Shown: positions 44,329 through 52,655 of the stretch, piece after piece
How the letters are laid out: each line of letters begins with the position of its first letter
How positions within the stretch are numbered: position 1 is the first letter of the stretch
Origin: an uncultured Pelagibacteraceae bacterium
GTDB lineage: Bacteria > Pseudomonadota > Alphaproteobacteria > Pelagibacterales > Pelagibacteraceae
Length of the DNA: 64,000 bases
NCBI GenBank assembly: GCA_902594705.1
Contig: CACJNI010000001.1
Span: 1 to 64,000 of the forward strand
Direction: 5' to 3'
Position numbers and translations under genes: made by a program
The notes under the pieces: generated by a model
Seen by the model: only the letters and a program-made list of their open reading frames with translations
The model's database searches: none
Told to the model about the DNA's origin: nothing

Positions 44329-45488
44329 ATTGCTTTATGCATTAATAAAACTTCATTAGATGCAGATATATCTCCTTTTACAAATGTTGCTTGCCATGAT
44401 CTATTTGGAACTTTTCTCCAAACTCTACCACTAGCTTTCATTTTCATTTCTTTAAATCCACATTTTTCCATAGTTTGTAAATATTTTTTAAACAAACCTT
44501 TTTCACTATTGAAAGCTAAAAGTTGTAAAACTATAGTTTTCTTTGAGGAGATCTTTCTTATTGAGCTAAAAGTTCTTTCGAGTGTATCGAAATAGATATC
44601 GTAAGTTTTATTTCTTGGACTTTGAAAATTAAATATTGATTTATGCTTAGGCATTGGGAGACCTAAAATTAAGTAAGGTAAAGTTGTGTTTCTTCTTCCA
44701 TGGATATGCCATCTTGAATAAGTGATATTAATTCCTGGATATGGCGGTGATGTAACAATCAATTTAACTTTTTTATTTTTTAATTCTTTTGTTTTGTGGG
44801 TTTTAGATGCACATTTATTATAAATATTAACTTTATTTCTTGAATTATATAAATATGGATCAAATGATTTCATACCTTCAAGCATATCTAAACTGTTAGA
44901 TCTTATTTTTGATTTAAAAACAGTAAACTCATGAATGGGTCTTTTATCATGGAGTGTGGAATGCAAACATCTTAACAACAATAACCTTAAAAAATCATGT
45001 TCCTTTTTGTTTTTCACTTCTTTTAAATTAATAAGATAAAAAGCTGCTCCTTTAATAACTTTTTTAAGATTAGTTATTTCTCTTTTGCCAAGACCCTTCC
45101 AATTTAGAATGGAATACGCATCTTCGATAAATTTATTATTTTCTAATTTAAAGCTTATTTTTTCAGACATCTCATAAGCCCATTTTTCAATACTATCTAT
45201 GTTCTTTTTAGATAATTTGGTTGTTTTTACTTTTGTAACAAATGCAGAAATTGGATTAAGGTCTATACCGACAACTTTTCTGTCTAATTTTAAGGCTTCG
45301 ATTATAGTTGTTCCACCACCCATAAAAGGATCCAAAACTAAATCTTTTTTTTTTGTTAAGTTATTGATTGCAGATTCAACAAATACAGGTGAGAAACCTG
45401 CTGGGTAGGTATAGAATCTATGAGTATATCCTCTAACTCTACTTTTATCTTTTACAGACGTGATAATATTTTTTAGTTTGCCTTTCAT
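44325..45488 (-). CDS. DNA methyltransferase (N4-cytosine or N6-adenine)
   Basis: A 387-aa SAM-dependent DNA methylase. Motif I is LVLDPFMGGGTT (residues 50-61), then VVGIDLNP, and the catalytic motif IV is TSPPYPG (246-252). The order I before IV, with a YPAGFSP block before motif I, fits an alpha- or gamma-type amino-methyltransferase. TSPPY is more usual for N4-cytosine enzymes, but base choice is uncertain. Between the motifs lie about 170 residues that may hold the target-recognition region. Its ATG shares a base with the stop of the GHKL ATPase gene. No restriction nuclease of known type is adjacent. Confidence 0.88.
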   Translation of the reverse strand: MKGKLKNIITSVKDKSRVRGYTHRFYTYPAGFSPVFVESAINNLTKKKDLVLDPFMGGGTTIIEALKLDRKVVGIDLNPISAFVTKVKTTKLSKKNIDSIEKWAYEMSEKISFKLENNKFIEDAYSILNWKGLGKREITNLKKVIKGAAFYLINLKEVKNKKEHDFLRLLLLRCLHSTLHDKRPIHEFTVFKSKIRSNSLDMLEGMKSFDPYLYNSRNKVNIYNKCASKTHKTKELKNKKVKLIVTSPPYPGINITYSRWHIHGRRNTTLPYLILGLPMPKHKSIFNFQSPRNKTYDIYFDTLERTFSSIRKISSKKTIVLQLLAFNSEKGLFKKYLQTMEKCGFKEMKMKASGRVWRKVPNRSWQATFVKGDISASNEVLLMHKAI

Positions 45489-48043
45489 TATAATGTGGAT
45501 TCTTCATCATAATTTGCAAGATTATCACTTCTGGTATTTTGATTTTTTGGTTGTAATGCTTTTTGTTGAAGAAATACACACATTGCTACACTTCTAGCGG
45601 TGATTTCTAGGACCTCTGTGTCATCTGGCTTAATATTTTTTGCTTCTTCACTTTCAAGATCTTGGACGGATAATAATCTATTTTTGCTTTTATCTATTCT
45701 ATGTTGAACTAAACTTCCATTAATTAACCAAACATAATACATCCACCACTTTTGCTTCATCTGGTTCCATGTATAATTTGCTTTTTCATTTTTTCTTTCT
45801 TTCAATAGAAAAATATTTTCTTCATTTAGATAAGCTGTATATCTCCAGCTTTTACCAGTATTATCTCTAGTATCTCTTACTTTTTTAATTCTTAATACTT
45901 CATATTCATTAAATGAGTATGATGTCTTTTCTTCCCAATTTTCTCTAGAAACCCATGTAGGTAAAACTAAATCACTTGATACACTTTGATCGTCAACATT
46001 ACCATCAGAGTTTGGTCTTATATCATCTCTCAATTTATCCTCTATTGCTTTAACTGAAGGTTTTTTTGGTAAAGTTCTTTTTTTTGTTATTTTTTTTTGT
46101 TTTTCCAAGACTGTCATAAACACTTTAAGAATAAAATCTTTACTATCCTTATTTTTTCCAATTATTAACTTTAGAATCTTTCTTTCACCAGGTTTAAACT
46201 TTTTTGGAATTTTTACTCTAAATTTACATTTTCCAAAATCTAAGTCTGGACCTCCAGCTAAATCTACTTTCTCTTCGTCTTTTTCGTTTAGTGATGACCA
46301 TAAAAATTTAAAATAACCTTTATTTTCATCTCTTGTGAAATAGTCATTAACAACATCAGTTAAAAGTGTATAAGAATAGCTTCCATCTAAATTAACATGT
46401 TGATCTTTTAACTCTAGTTTTGGAATATTTTTTTCAAAATAAAAAAAAGATGGATATTCTTTCAAATTTTCCTTAGGCGTAGCTTCTTTTCTTTTTTTTG
46501 TTTGTGATTTCTGTTTCAAAAAATTTCCCAATTGCAACAAATCTATCATTTCATTCTCAGCTAAAATTTTTTGCATATCTTTTCTTAATGCTTCAGGTAT
46601 CTCTGGCTCTTTTGCAGCCTCTTCATCATTTCTTCTTCTTTCTATTTCTTCAATTTGAGAATTAGATTTAAGCTGTCTTCTCAACTCTTCTTTTATTTTT
46701 TGAGCTAATTTGCTTTCAGATTTAATACGATCTCTTGCTGGTGAAAAAAGATTTTCTCTAGCCTTGCCTTCAATGCCATCACAATTTAAATTTACAAACA
46801 TAGAAGTTGCCATATCTTTACCAAAATCTTGTTTAAATACTGCATCTTTTTGAAGTGCATGAGTATGTCCATTCACAGTCCATGCTAAACCATAATTCCT
46901 TTTATATTGATTAACTGAAATATTCTTTTTGAATATAAATACCTCAAAAGAAATTGTTTTTTGATCTACGGTTATGAAGCTTTTAATTGGATTGCACTCT
47001 AGATATTTATCATCTTTTTGGTGAAGTCTTTTTATATATTTTGAAAACCCTTCAACATAAGTATTATGACTTTTCTCCTTTCTACATTCGTGAAACATAT
47101 AAGGTATAAATGCTTCGGGTAAAAGGACTTGAAGATCAGTGTATAAACTTGCTCCTAGAAAAAGTGCCTGTCCTTTATCCACTCCATATTCAAATAATTT
47201 TACTAATGTTCCATGTTTTGCATCTTTGGCACATTGATCTTTTTTGTCTGGAAGAATTGGCATTAAATTTTTTTCAAATCTTAGTAATTCACCTTTATTA
47301 GGGTTAATATCTGAATTGATTGGAGCGAGACACATAATGTGGCTTTTTCCTGTTTCTTTTCTATAATCTCTTTTTATAACAGTAAAACTCCATTTATCAG
47401 AGTGCTCACTTTTTTGCTCTGGAAAGTTTTCGATTATTTTTGGATTTCTTCTAGAAAGTATCATAGAAAGTTCTAAAGGTTCATTATCATCTTCAATTGT
47501 GTCTTTCCCACAATGTCTAATAGCTCCTGATCCACCAGTATTCCAATTACCTTGCACAAAATTTATTCCTTCTTTATTACCTTTTGCTAGAGAAAGTATA
47601 GTTTGAGGCATTCTCTCAGGCGTTTGCCCTTCTCCAAGATCTGCAATGCAAACACATGGGTGCTTAGGTGTTTTAGAACCACCCATAGAAACCCAAACAC
47701 TGTTTGAAGCAATTTCTCTAATTCCTTTGTCTTTAAAATATAAATTAATTGCTTCTTTTATACTTTTAGGAGTTTTATTAGTTTCAGTTTTAGGATTTAT
47801 GCCACTTTCCCAACATTTATTCATTAAAACTGCGTCTAAACCATTAACAATTTTTTCGTTCAGTGAAAATTCTGCATCACCTTGGCCACCAACTATTGAC
47901 CAACTTTGTGAGTCGTCGCCGTATTCTCTCCAGACCTCTTTTTTATCCCAAAGATTATACTTTGTTAGCACACTTTTTACCTCTGAACCTTTTGTTATTT
48001 TTAAAAGCTCGTTACATAGTTTTAGTGATTCTTTGTTATTCAT
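45488..48043 (-). CDS. Large GHKL (HATPase-fold) protein of unknown family
   Basis: An 851-aa protein whose first 180 residues carry Bergerat-fold features: an N-box in LNEKIVNGLDA (E63, N67, D70), a G1 box ADLGEGQTPE (D135 to G139) and a glycine-rich lid GNWNTGGSGA (165-174). These are shared by MutL, Hsp90, gyrase and several defence ATPases. Residues 430-550 are charged and helical, 550-700 look like beta domains and the end is Arg/Lys-rich. I know no named family for the whole. It is fused by overlaps to a methyltransferase gene and an integrase-repeat gene, so a DNA-related function is likely. Confidence 0.72.
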   Translation of the reverse strand: MNNKESLKLCNELLKITKGSEVKSVLTKYNLWDKKEVWREYGDDSQSWSIVGGQGDAEFSLNEKIVNGLDAVLMNKCWESGINPKTETNKTPKSIKEAINLYFKDKGIREIASNSVWVSMGGSKTPKHPCVCIADLGEGQTPERMPQTILSLAKGNKEGINFVQGNWNTGGSGAIRHCGKDTIEDDNEPLELSMILSRRNPKIIENFPEQKSEHSDKWSFTVIKRDYRKETGKSHIMCLAPINSDINPNKGELLRFEKNLMPILPDKKDQCAKDAKHGTLVKLFEYGVDKGQALFLGASLYTDLQVLLPEAFIPYMFHECRKEKSHNTYVEGFSKYIKRLHQKDDKYLECNPIKSFITVDQKTISFEVFIFKKNISVNQYKRNYGLAWTVNGHTHALQKDAVFKQDFGKDMATSMFVNLNCDGIEGKARENLFSPARDRIKSESKLAQKIKEELRRQLKSNSQIEEIERRRNDEEAAKEPEIPEALRKDMQKILAENEMIDLLQLGNFLKQKSQTKKRKEATPKENLKEYPSFFYFEKNIPKLELKDQHVNLDGSYSYTLLTDVVNDYFTRDENKGYFKFLWSSLNEKDEEKVDLAGGPDLDFGKCKFRVKIPKKFKPGERKILKLIIGKNKDSKDFILKVFMTVLEKQKKITKKRTLPKKPSVKAIEDKLRDDIRPNSDGNVDDQSVSSDLVLPTWVSRENWEEKTSYSFNEYEVLRIKKVRDTRDNTGKSWRYTAYLNEENIFLLKERKNEKANYTWNQMKQKWWMYYVWLINGSLVQHRIDKSKNRLLSVQDLESEEAKNIKPDDTEVLEITARSVAMCVFLQQKALQPKNQNTRSDNLANYDEESTL

Positions 48044-48581
48044 TTTTGAATTTATTTCTCAACTTTCTCATTGATTTAGATAATGTCTTAATTATTTCTT
48101 GCGCTTCAGATTCGCTATACTCGTAACTGCTTGTTCTACTTAGGTTTCCAACTAATTTAATTGCAGTTAATGCTTTGGGTAATCTTTTTGAAGATAATTT
48201 TAAAAATTTATAGTTTTTTACAGAATTTAATGGTCTTTTTTTTATAAGTTTTATTTTGTTTTTTGATTTTAGTTTTTTTCTTTTATTATCAGCTTTTTTT
48301 ATAACTTTTACACCTAGCCAATCACTAAAATTAATCCAACCGTTATTTCTGTAAACTATCTCTGGACTTTCAGGTACTCCATAAGGAAGATTATCATTTA
48401 AATAACAATATTTTTTCCACTCTGAAGCACTTCCCAAATTCAAAGCTCTAACTTTAGATCTTGCTTTATTGTAGTCCAAGTAGCTTCTGCCTTTAAAGCT
48501 AAATGTTAGCACATTATTTTGTTTAATTTTAAAAGTTGGTACAATTACGCCTCGTCTAATTAACTCTTGATCTATACTCAT
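48036..48581 (-). CDS. Protein with phage-integrase-type repeat (PHIN) and C-terminal small module
   Basis: A 181-aa protein. Residues 34-91 match the integrase repeat unit seen in phage integrase and helicase-like proteins: YNKARSKVRALNLGSASEW, a PESPEIVY stretch and NNGWINFSDWLG. Residues 130-178 form a second unit (KALTAIKLVGNLSRTSSYEYSE) which recurs in the 72-aa protein encoded just before it. A Lys-rich linker joins them. DNA binding is plausible. It overlaps the ATPase gene by 8 bases. Confidence 0.75.
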   Translation of the reverse strand: MSIDQELIRRGVIVPTFKIKQNNVLTFSFKGRSYLDYNKARSKVRALNLGSASEWKKYCYLNDNLPYGVPESPEIVYRNNGWINFSDWLGVKVIKKADNKRKKLKSKNKIKLIKKRPLNSVKNYKFLKLSSKRLPKALTAIKLVGNLSRTSSYEYSESEAQEIIKTLSKSMRKLRNKFKNE

Positions 48582-48796
48582 ATAGTAAACTCTTCAGTTC
48601 CTCTCTTCTTAGAATTAAATTTTATTTGAACATTTCTTACTTCTGCGTTTAAAGCATTGACAATTTTTCGTGCTTGTTCAGGTGTATAATCGTAGTGAGT
48701 TTTATTTCCCAAATTTGCAATTAGTCTAATCATATTTATTGCTCTATTGACTCTGCTTCTCGCCAATTCTTTAAATTTATCTGATTTTTTTGACAT
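48578..48796 (-). CDS. Small 72-aa protein, first gene of island operon
   Basis: A basic helical protein. Residues 12-60 align without gaps to residues 130-178 of the next protein, with 14 identities in 49 positions, including L-x2-N-L and Y-x-Y. The same kind of module (RAINMIRLIANLG then YDYTPEQARKI) is, from memory, common as free-standing small proteins near mobile or defence genes. It is likely a regulator or subunit of the system, read from a consensus-like promoter with a very short leader. Confidence 0.75.
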   Translation of the reverse strand: MSKKSDKFKELARSRVNRAINMIRLIANLGNKTHYDYTPEQARKIVNALNAEVRNVQIKFNSKKRGTEEFTI

Positions 48797-48816
48797 ATTT
48801 TATCCTTTCTCTGCAA

Positions 48817-48845
48817 ATTCTATCAAGAAAATTATATATTGTCAA
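48817..48845 (-). promoter_or_regulatory. Sigma-70-type promoter of the island operon
   Basis: On the minus strand, TTGACA (48840-48845) and TAGAAT (48817-48822) are separated by exactly 17 bases. The -35 is a perfect consensus and the -10 has one mismatch. Transcription would start about 10-15 bases before the first gene, after which the ribosome site is aaagga. This is one of the strongest consensus promoters in the window. Confidence 0.75.
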
Positions 48846-48851
48846 GCAACA

Positions 48852-48887
48852 TAAGTTAAGTAATGTCGTGTGATGATAGTTAACTTA
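48852..48887. promoter_or_regulatory. Inverted repeat upstream of the island promoter
   Basis: taagttaa and ttaactta form an 8-bp inverted repeat with 20 bases between the arms, immediately upstream of the promoter -35. The layout could bind a dimeric regulator. The A/T-only arms mean chance is a real alternative. Confidence 0.35.
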
Positions 48888-49010
48888 AAAATGTGTAAAT
48901 ATATAACTTTTTTTTACATTATAACTTATATACTAGAAGTTGCATATATTTATAGGGTAATATTTTTTAATTTATTGAAATAAATATTATCTTGTTTATA
49001 AGATATCATA

Positions 49011-49044
49011 AGTCCTGATTTAAAGATCTTTAATTGCTAGGACT
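49011..49044 (+). other. Potential structured leader before the 55-aa ORF
   Basis: agtcct (49011-49016) and aggact (49039-49044) are complementary, and between them lies the 10-base palindrome aaagatcttt (49022-49031). Together they could fold as a nested stem structure in an mRNA leader. The 272-base gap between 48797 and 49068 otherwise holds the island promoter and A/T-rich sequence in which I see no gene. Confidence 0.3.
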
Positions 49045-49068
49045 ATAAAATAAACGCTAAAGGAGAAA

Positions 49069-49236
49069 ATGAAAATAATTATACAATCAATAAAAAAATA
49101 TTTTGCTTCAAAAAAAAAGAAAAAAATGGAACTTATTTTTTTTGAAAAAATCGGTGATAAAAAAACCACTAGAGAAGAGATGGAAAAGAACTTAATTAAT
49201 GTTTTAAAAAAAAATGGTTTTAAAATTAAAGATTAA
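49069..49236 (+). CDS. Hypothetical 55-aa basic protein
   Basis: ATG preceded by aggaga at 7 bases. The product starts MKIIIQSIKKYFASKKKKK and continues with MELIFFEKIGDKKTTREEMEKNL, so it has an amphipathic, basic N-terminus and a helical remainder. No family is recognised. The stop overlaps the convergent GT2 gene by 4 bases. A structured leader (agtcct pairing with aggact around a palindrome aaagatcttt) lies just before it. Confidence 0.55.
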   Translation: MKIIIQSIKKYFASKKKKKMELIFFEKIGDKKTTREEMEKNLINVLKKNGFKIKD

Positions 49237-50108
49237 GAAGATTTAATATTATCAATACTTTCAATATTATTTAAAGAATTATTTAATTCTTCTAAATTTT
49301 CTCTTCTACCAATCATTACAACTGATAATCCAAATGCGATGATTAGAGCTAAAGGGATAGCTGTAACAACGCTTATATAATCAGCCATTAAGATTAAGTA
49401 AATAGCATAAAATAAAATTGATCGAATAATAACTGTAGATTTAAAAACAGCTATGATTGCTAAAGAATGCTTAATTAAATTTTTAAAACTCATTTTAGAA
49501 GGACCAAAATATCTGGTCCCTCTTTCTGAAGGAGAGGTAGATCTGTCTTTTTCTAATTTTGCCAATGCTCCAGAAAAGCTGCACCAAGTAGATTTATCGT
49601 TTATTAATTTCTCAATAGTTGACTTTGGAAGACAAGTATAATTTCCAAATTTTATAGAATGACCAGTAAATACATAAGTGATTATTTTATGTAAATGGTA
49701 ACAAGTTTTAAAAATGAAATTTTCAGATCTTTTTACTCTTTCTCCAACAATTGGTTTTCCTTCGTCATATTTTATGTATTCTAAAAAACTTTTGATTTCT
49801 TCAGGTCTATCTTCACCATCTGAATCCATTGGAATTACGTAATCAAATTCTTTGTTTTGAAATATATGTTTAAGCCCTGTTGCAATACATCTTCCATGTC
49901 CTTGATTGTTTCTAATATTCAAGATTTCAACAGATAATAGGTTTTCTGTATTGGAAATAGAGGTTGGTTTTTCCTCAGTTGATGCATCATTAACTATAAC
50001 AAGAGAAAATTCAGCATCTAAGTCTTTTACAATTGTATTTATTTCTTCAATTAATTTTGAAGCTGATTTCCAGTCATTGTAAACTGGTGTTAAAATAGTA
50101 ATTTTCAT
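49233..50108 (-). CDS. GT2 glycosyltransferase, polyprenyl-phosphate type
   Basis: A 291-aa GT-A enzyme of the dolichol/undecaprenyl-phosphate glycosyltransferase kind. It starts ITILTPVYNDWKSA, with NDAST and the metal site PMDSDGEDRPEEI, and ends in two membrane helices (about residues 220-270). It probably loads a sugar onto a lipid phosphate on the cytoplasmic side. The next upstream gene encodes a GT39-type enzyme that uses such lipid-linked sugars, so the pair resembles an ArnC/ArnT-like route for decorating lipid A or proteins. Confidence 0.82.
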   Translation of the reverse strand: MKITILTPVYNDWKSASKLIEEINTIVKDLDAEFSLVIVNDASTEEKPTSISNTENLLSVEILNIRNNQGHGRCIATGLKHIFQNKEFDYVIPMDSDGEDRPEEIKSFLEYIKYDEGKPIVGERVKRSENFIFKTCYHLHKIITYVFTGHSIKFGNYTCLPKSTIEKLINDKSTWCSFSGALAKLEKDRSTSPSERGTRYFGPSKMSFKNLIKHSLAIIAVFKSTVIIRSILFYAIYLILMADYISVVTAIPLALIIAFGLSVVMIGRRENLEELNNSLNNIESIDNIKSS

Positions 50109-50112
50109 TTAT

Positions 50113-50217
50113 TTAACTTGCAAGTAACCTCAGCAAAGAGGCTACAATTCCATGTCCAGACAACTCTATTATTACAACAATAAAGACGATGAATAGTATG
50201 TTTTTATTGAATTTCAT
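50113..50217 (-). CDS. 34-aa membrane micro-protein between two glycosyltransferases
   Basis: The ORF begins 2 bases after the stop of the GT39 gene and ends 4 bases before the start of the GT2 gene, exactly filling the 111-base gap. The product starts MKFNKN, then a hydrophobic run ILFIVFIVVIIELSG, then an amphipathic end (VASLLRLLAS). Such single-helix proteins often stabilise membrane enzymes. No family is recognised and translation is unproven; the tight fit is the main support. Confidence 0.5.
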   Translation of the reverse strand: MKFNKNILFIVFIVVIIELSGHGIVASLLRLLAS

Positions 50218-50219
50218 AA

Positions 50220-51545
50220 CTATGACCCAACGCAAATCTTATCAATACACATATATTTATCAAATGAATTCAATTTTTCCCTATTAACAAAACCTTTCCA
50301 AATAGGCCTTGAATTAATGTGATATGATAAATTTCCAGCTGCCCATTCATCACCAAGCACATATTTAATAGGTTCATCATGTTGCTCGTACCATGCCATT
50401 TGAACTTTTATAGCTATGTCTCTCCCAGGATAATCAGTCCTTTTATCAGTCTGAGATATTGAGACATAACCATACAAAATTGGAGATAATAAAAATAAAA
50501 ATATAAATCCTATTAAAAAAGAATTCAGTTTCTTAATGTTTATTTGAGTTTTCAAAAGGTAAATAAATAAAGTTCCAAAGAATAGGTAAAAAGGGGTCAT
50601 CCACATAGTTCTAATTTTTGATCCGGTTATTAAAGCTGTCATAAAAACCAGAACAATTGGGACCACATTAATAAATATTAAAAATAAAAGTTTTTCATCT
50701 TTTAAATTTAATTTTTTGGGAATTTTTTTTATTAGTAGCCATAGTAAAATTAAAAATGGTATTAAAATACCAATTTGTTTTAATGTGAATATCAATGGAT
50801 ATTTAAGATGATTTATTATCTGTCCTTCATCCAAACCTGCACGAGCAAAACCATATTTAATAGTAATAAAGTCATTGTTGAATAACCAAATTATATGTGG
50901 GATTAAAATTATAAAAAATACTTCTAAAGAAACTAAATATTTAAAATCAAATTTTTTAGATTTTTTAATGAATATTAAATATGCAAACAATAAATCTATT
51001 GCTACTAATAAATAAATAAAAAGATACTTAGATAGAATTCCAAACGCTGCTGCAGCTCCTAACAAGATGCAATCATAGAGCTCGATTTTTTTACTATTGT
51101 ATATTTTCCAAGTATAATAAACTGTCAAACACCAAAAAGGTAATTGGCAAACATTTACATTAAATTCCGGAGTTGTAAAATTATAGAAGTATATCCCTTC
51201 AATAAGAAAAACTGATAACAAACTCAAAGTGCCATCATTAAGAATTTCCTGCGATAATTTAAAAATAATGAAAAAAGATATCACTACAAAAATTTGACTT
51301 AAAAAATAATAGGCCCAATCTTGTGGTCCAAATATTTGAAAAAAAACTTCTGGAAAAAACGCACTTAATGGAGGATGTTTGTTAAATCCCCAATCTAAAT
51401 TACTACCCCAAGCCAAAGCTTCAATTGTATCTAAAGGTAAATTTGAGTTTGTGATAGTTGGAACAACTGTCCATAGAATTAAGTGAGTCGTTACAAAAAT
51501 ATAAAAAATATTATTTATATTTCTTTTGTTTAAGGCCATTTTCAT
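50220..51545 (-). CDS. GT39/PMT-family membrane glycosyltransferase
   Basis: A membrane protein of about 440 aa with 10-12 helices. Near the N-terminus is the family loop with the acidic residue and NKHPPLSAFF (compare D-x-HPPL in ArnT and PMT proteins), preceded by LPLDTIEAL. It transfers a sugar from a polyprenyl phosphate to lipid A, protein or a glycan on the periplasmic side. The frame opens at a GTG ten codons upstream; ATG gives MKMALNK, preferred here, and the next ATG two codons later is possible. Its donor may come from the GT2 gene downstream. Confidence 0.82.
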   Translation of the reverse strand: MKMALNKRNINNIFYIFVTTHLILWTVVPTITNSNLPLDTIEALAWGSNLDWGFNKHPPLSAFFPEVFFQIFGPQDWAYYFLSQIFVVISFFIIFKLSQEILNDGTLSLLSVFLIEGIYFYNFTTPEFNVNVCQLPFWCLTVYYTWKIYNSKKIELYDCILLGAAAAFGILSKYLFIYLLVAIDLLFAYLIFIKKSKKFDFKYLVSLEVFFIILIPHIIWLFNNDFITIKYGFARAGLDEGQIINHLKYPLIFTLKQIGILIPFLILLWLLIKKIPKKLNLKDEKLLFLIFINVVPIVLVFMTALITGSKIRTMWMTPFYLFFGTLFIYLLKTQINIKKLNSFLIGFIFLFLLSPILYGYVSISQTDKRTDYPGRDIAIKVQMAWYEQHDEPIKYVLGDEWAAGNLSYHINSRPIWKGFVNREKLNSFDKYMCIDKICVGS

Positions 51546-51618
51546 CAATCTATATGAATAAACCGTTCTTGACACTCATTTATTCATGAATATATTCACC
51601 AACTCAAAATAGCTAGGT

Positions 51619-52035
51619 ATGGTAAGAATTTCAAAAACTTATACTCCAAAAGAAAAAGAGAAATACATGTGCGCTAAACATTTGGCGTATTTCAAGATGA
51701 AATTAACGGAGTGGAAAAAAGATTTAAAGAGATCTAATAACGAAGCGATTTTTCAAGCGTCCATGGATGATAATAGTGCATCAGCTGACATAGTTGATCA
51801 AGCAAGCTCATACACTGAGAAGAATGTAGAGATGAGAGCTATTAATAGACAAATCAAATTAATTTCTAAAATAGATGGTGCATTAAAGAAAATTCAGGAT
51901 GGAACATACGGTTTTTGTGAAGAAACTGGTGAACCTATTGGTTTAAAGAGATTAATGGCAAGACCAGTTGCAACTCTTTGCATTGCAGCTCAAGAAAAAC
52001 ACGAAAAAGACGAAAAAGTTTACGCTGACGATTAA
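51619..52035 (+). CDS. dksA: DksA-family RNA polymerase regulator
   Basis: Binds the RNA polymerase secondary channel and works with ppGpp. The 138-aa protein has the coiled-coil with the tip acids in SADIVDQAS (D57 and D60) and the C-terminal helix. The zinc-finger region GTYGFCEETGEPIGLKRLMARPVATLCIAAQEKHE keeps only two cysteines (C100 and C121) instead of four, a feature of some alphaproteobacterial DksA that may alter redox or metal dependence. It is divergent from the GT39 gene. Confidence 0.93.
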   Translation: MVRISKTYTPKEKEKYMCAKHLAYFKMKLTEWKKDLKRSNNEAIFQASMDDNSASADIVDQASSYTEKNVEMRAINRQIKLISKIDGALKKIQDGTYGFCEETGEPIGLKRLMARPVATLCIAAQEKHEKDEKVYADD

Positions 52036-52655
52036 GGAAAATCTATTTCAGCATCTTTATTGAGTGCTTTAAACCCTTTTACTACAGCTGGACGTTCAGC
52101 AATTTGAACAAACCATCTAGATAGGTTTTCAAAATTATTTAATCCAATATCGTGTCTTTTATGTCTTGCAATCCAAGACCATGTGGCAATATCGGCTATA
52201 GAATATTTATCATTTGCTAAAAACTTACTTTGAACCAATCTAGCTTCAAGATCTTCATAAATCTTTCTTGTGATTTTGAAGTATCTTTCCTCACCCCACT
52301 CACTTTTTCCTTGATGATAATAATGAAACTGATGATGTTGGCCTATCATTGGACCTACAATAGCCATTTGAGCCATCAACCACTGATTTATGTCTAGCCT
52401 GTCTGCTTCAGGATAGAGTTTCTTGCTTTTCTCACCTAAATACATAAGTATAACTCCAGACTCGAATACGGTCTTATTGTTCTCGTGATCTATAATTACA
52501 GGAATTTTATTAAACGGACTTATTTTTTTAAATTCTGGTTTAAATTGATCTCCACTCAAATTAACTTTTGTTAGTTTGTATTTAAAATCAATTTCCTCGA
52601 GCATTATGCTAATTTTCCACCCATTGGGAGTATCAGCAGTAAAGAGTTCTATCAT
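52032..52655 (-). CDS. Glutathione S-transferase
   Basis: A 207-aa GST with a thioredoxin-like N-terminal domain (LFTADTPNGWKISIMLEE; FNKIPVIID, with the cis-proline; ESGVILMYLGEK for glutathione contact) and the helical C-terminal domain (YSIADIATWSWI). The TPNGWK start is typical of the YfcG/Ure2-like group, which act as disulfide reductases. It is the last gene of the ferredoxin/reductase operon, overlapping by 4 bases, and converges on dksA. Confidence 0.92.
   Translation of the reverse strand: MIELFTADTPNGWKISIMLEEIDFKYKLTKVNLSGDQFKPEFKKISPFNKIPVIIDHENNKTVFESGVILMYLGEKSKKLYPEADRLDINQWLMAQMAIVGPMIGQHHQFHYYHQGKSEWGEERYFKITRKIYEDLEARLVQSKFLANDKYSIADIATWSWIARHKRHDIGLNNFENLSRWFVQIAERPAVVKGFKALNKDAEIDFP

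Noticed and set aside
43511..48796. Classical type II restriction-modification system
   Set aside because: A methyltransferase is present but no protein has a recognisable PD-(D/E)XK, HNH or GIY-YIG nuclease motif by eye.
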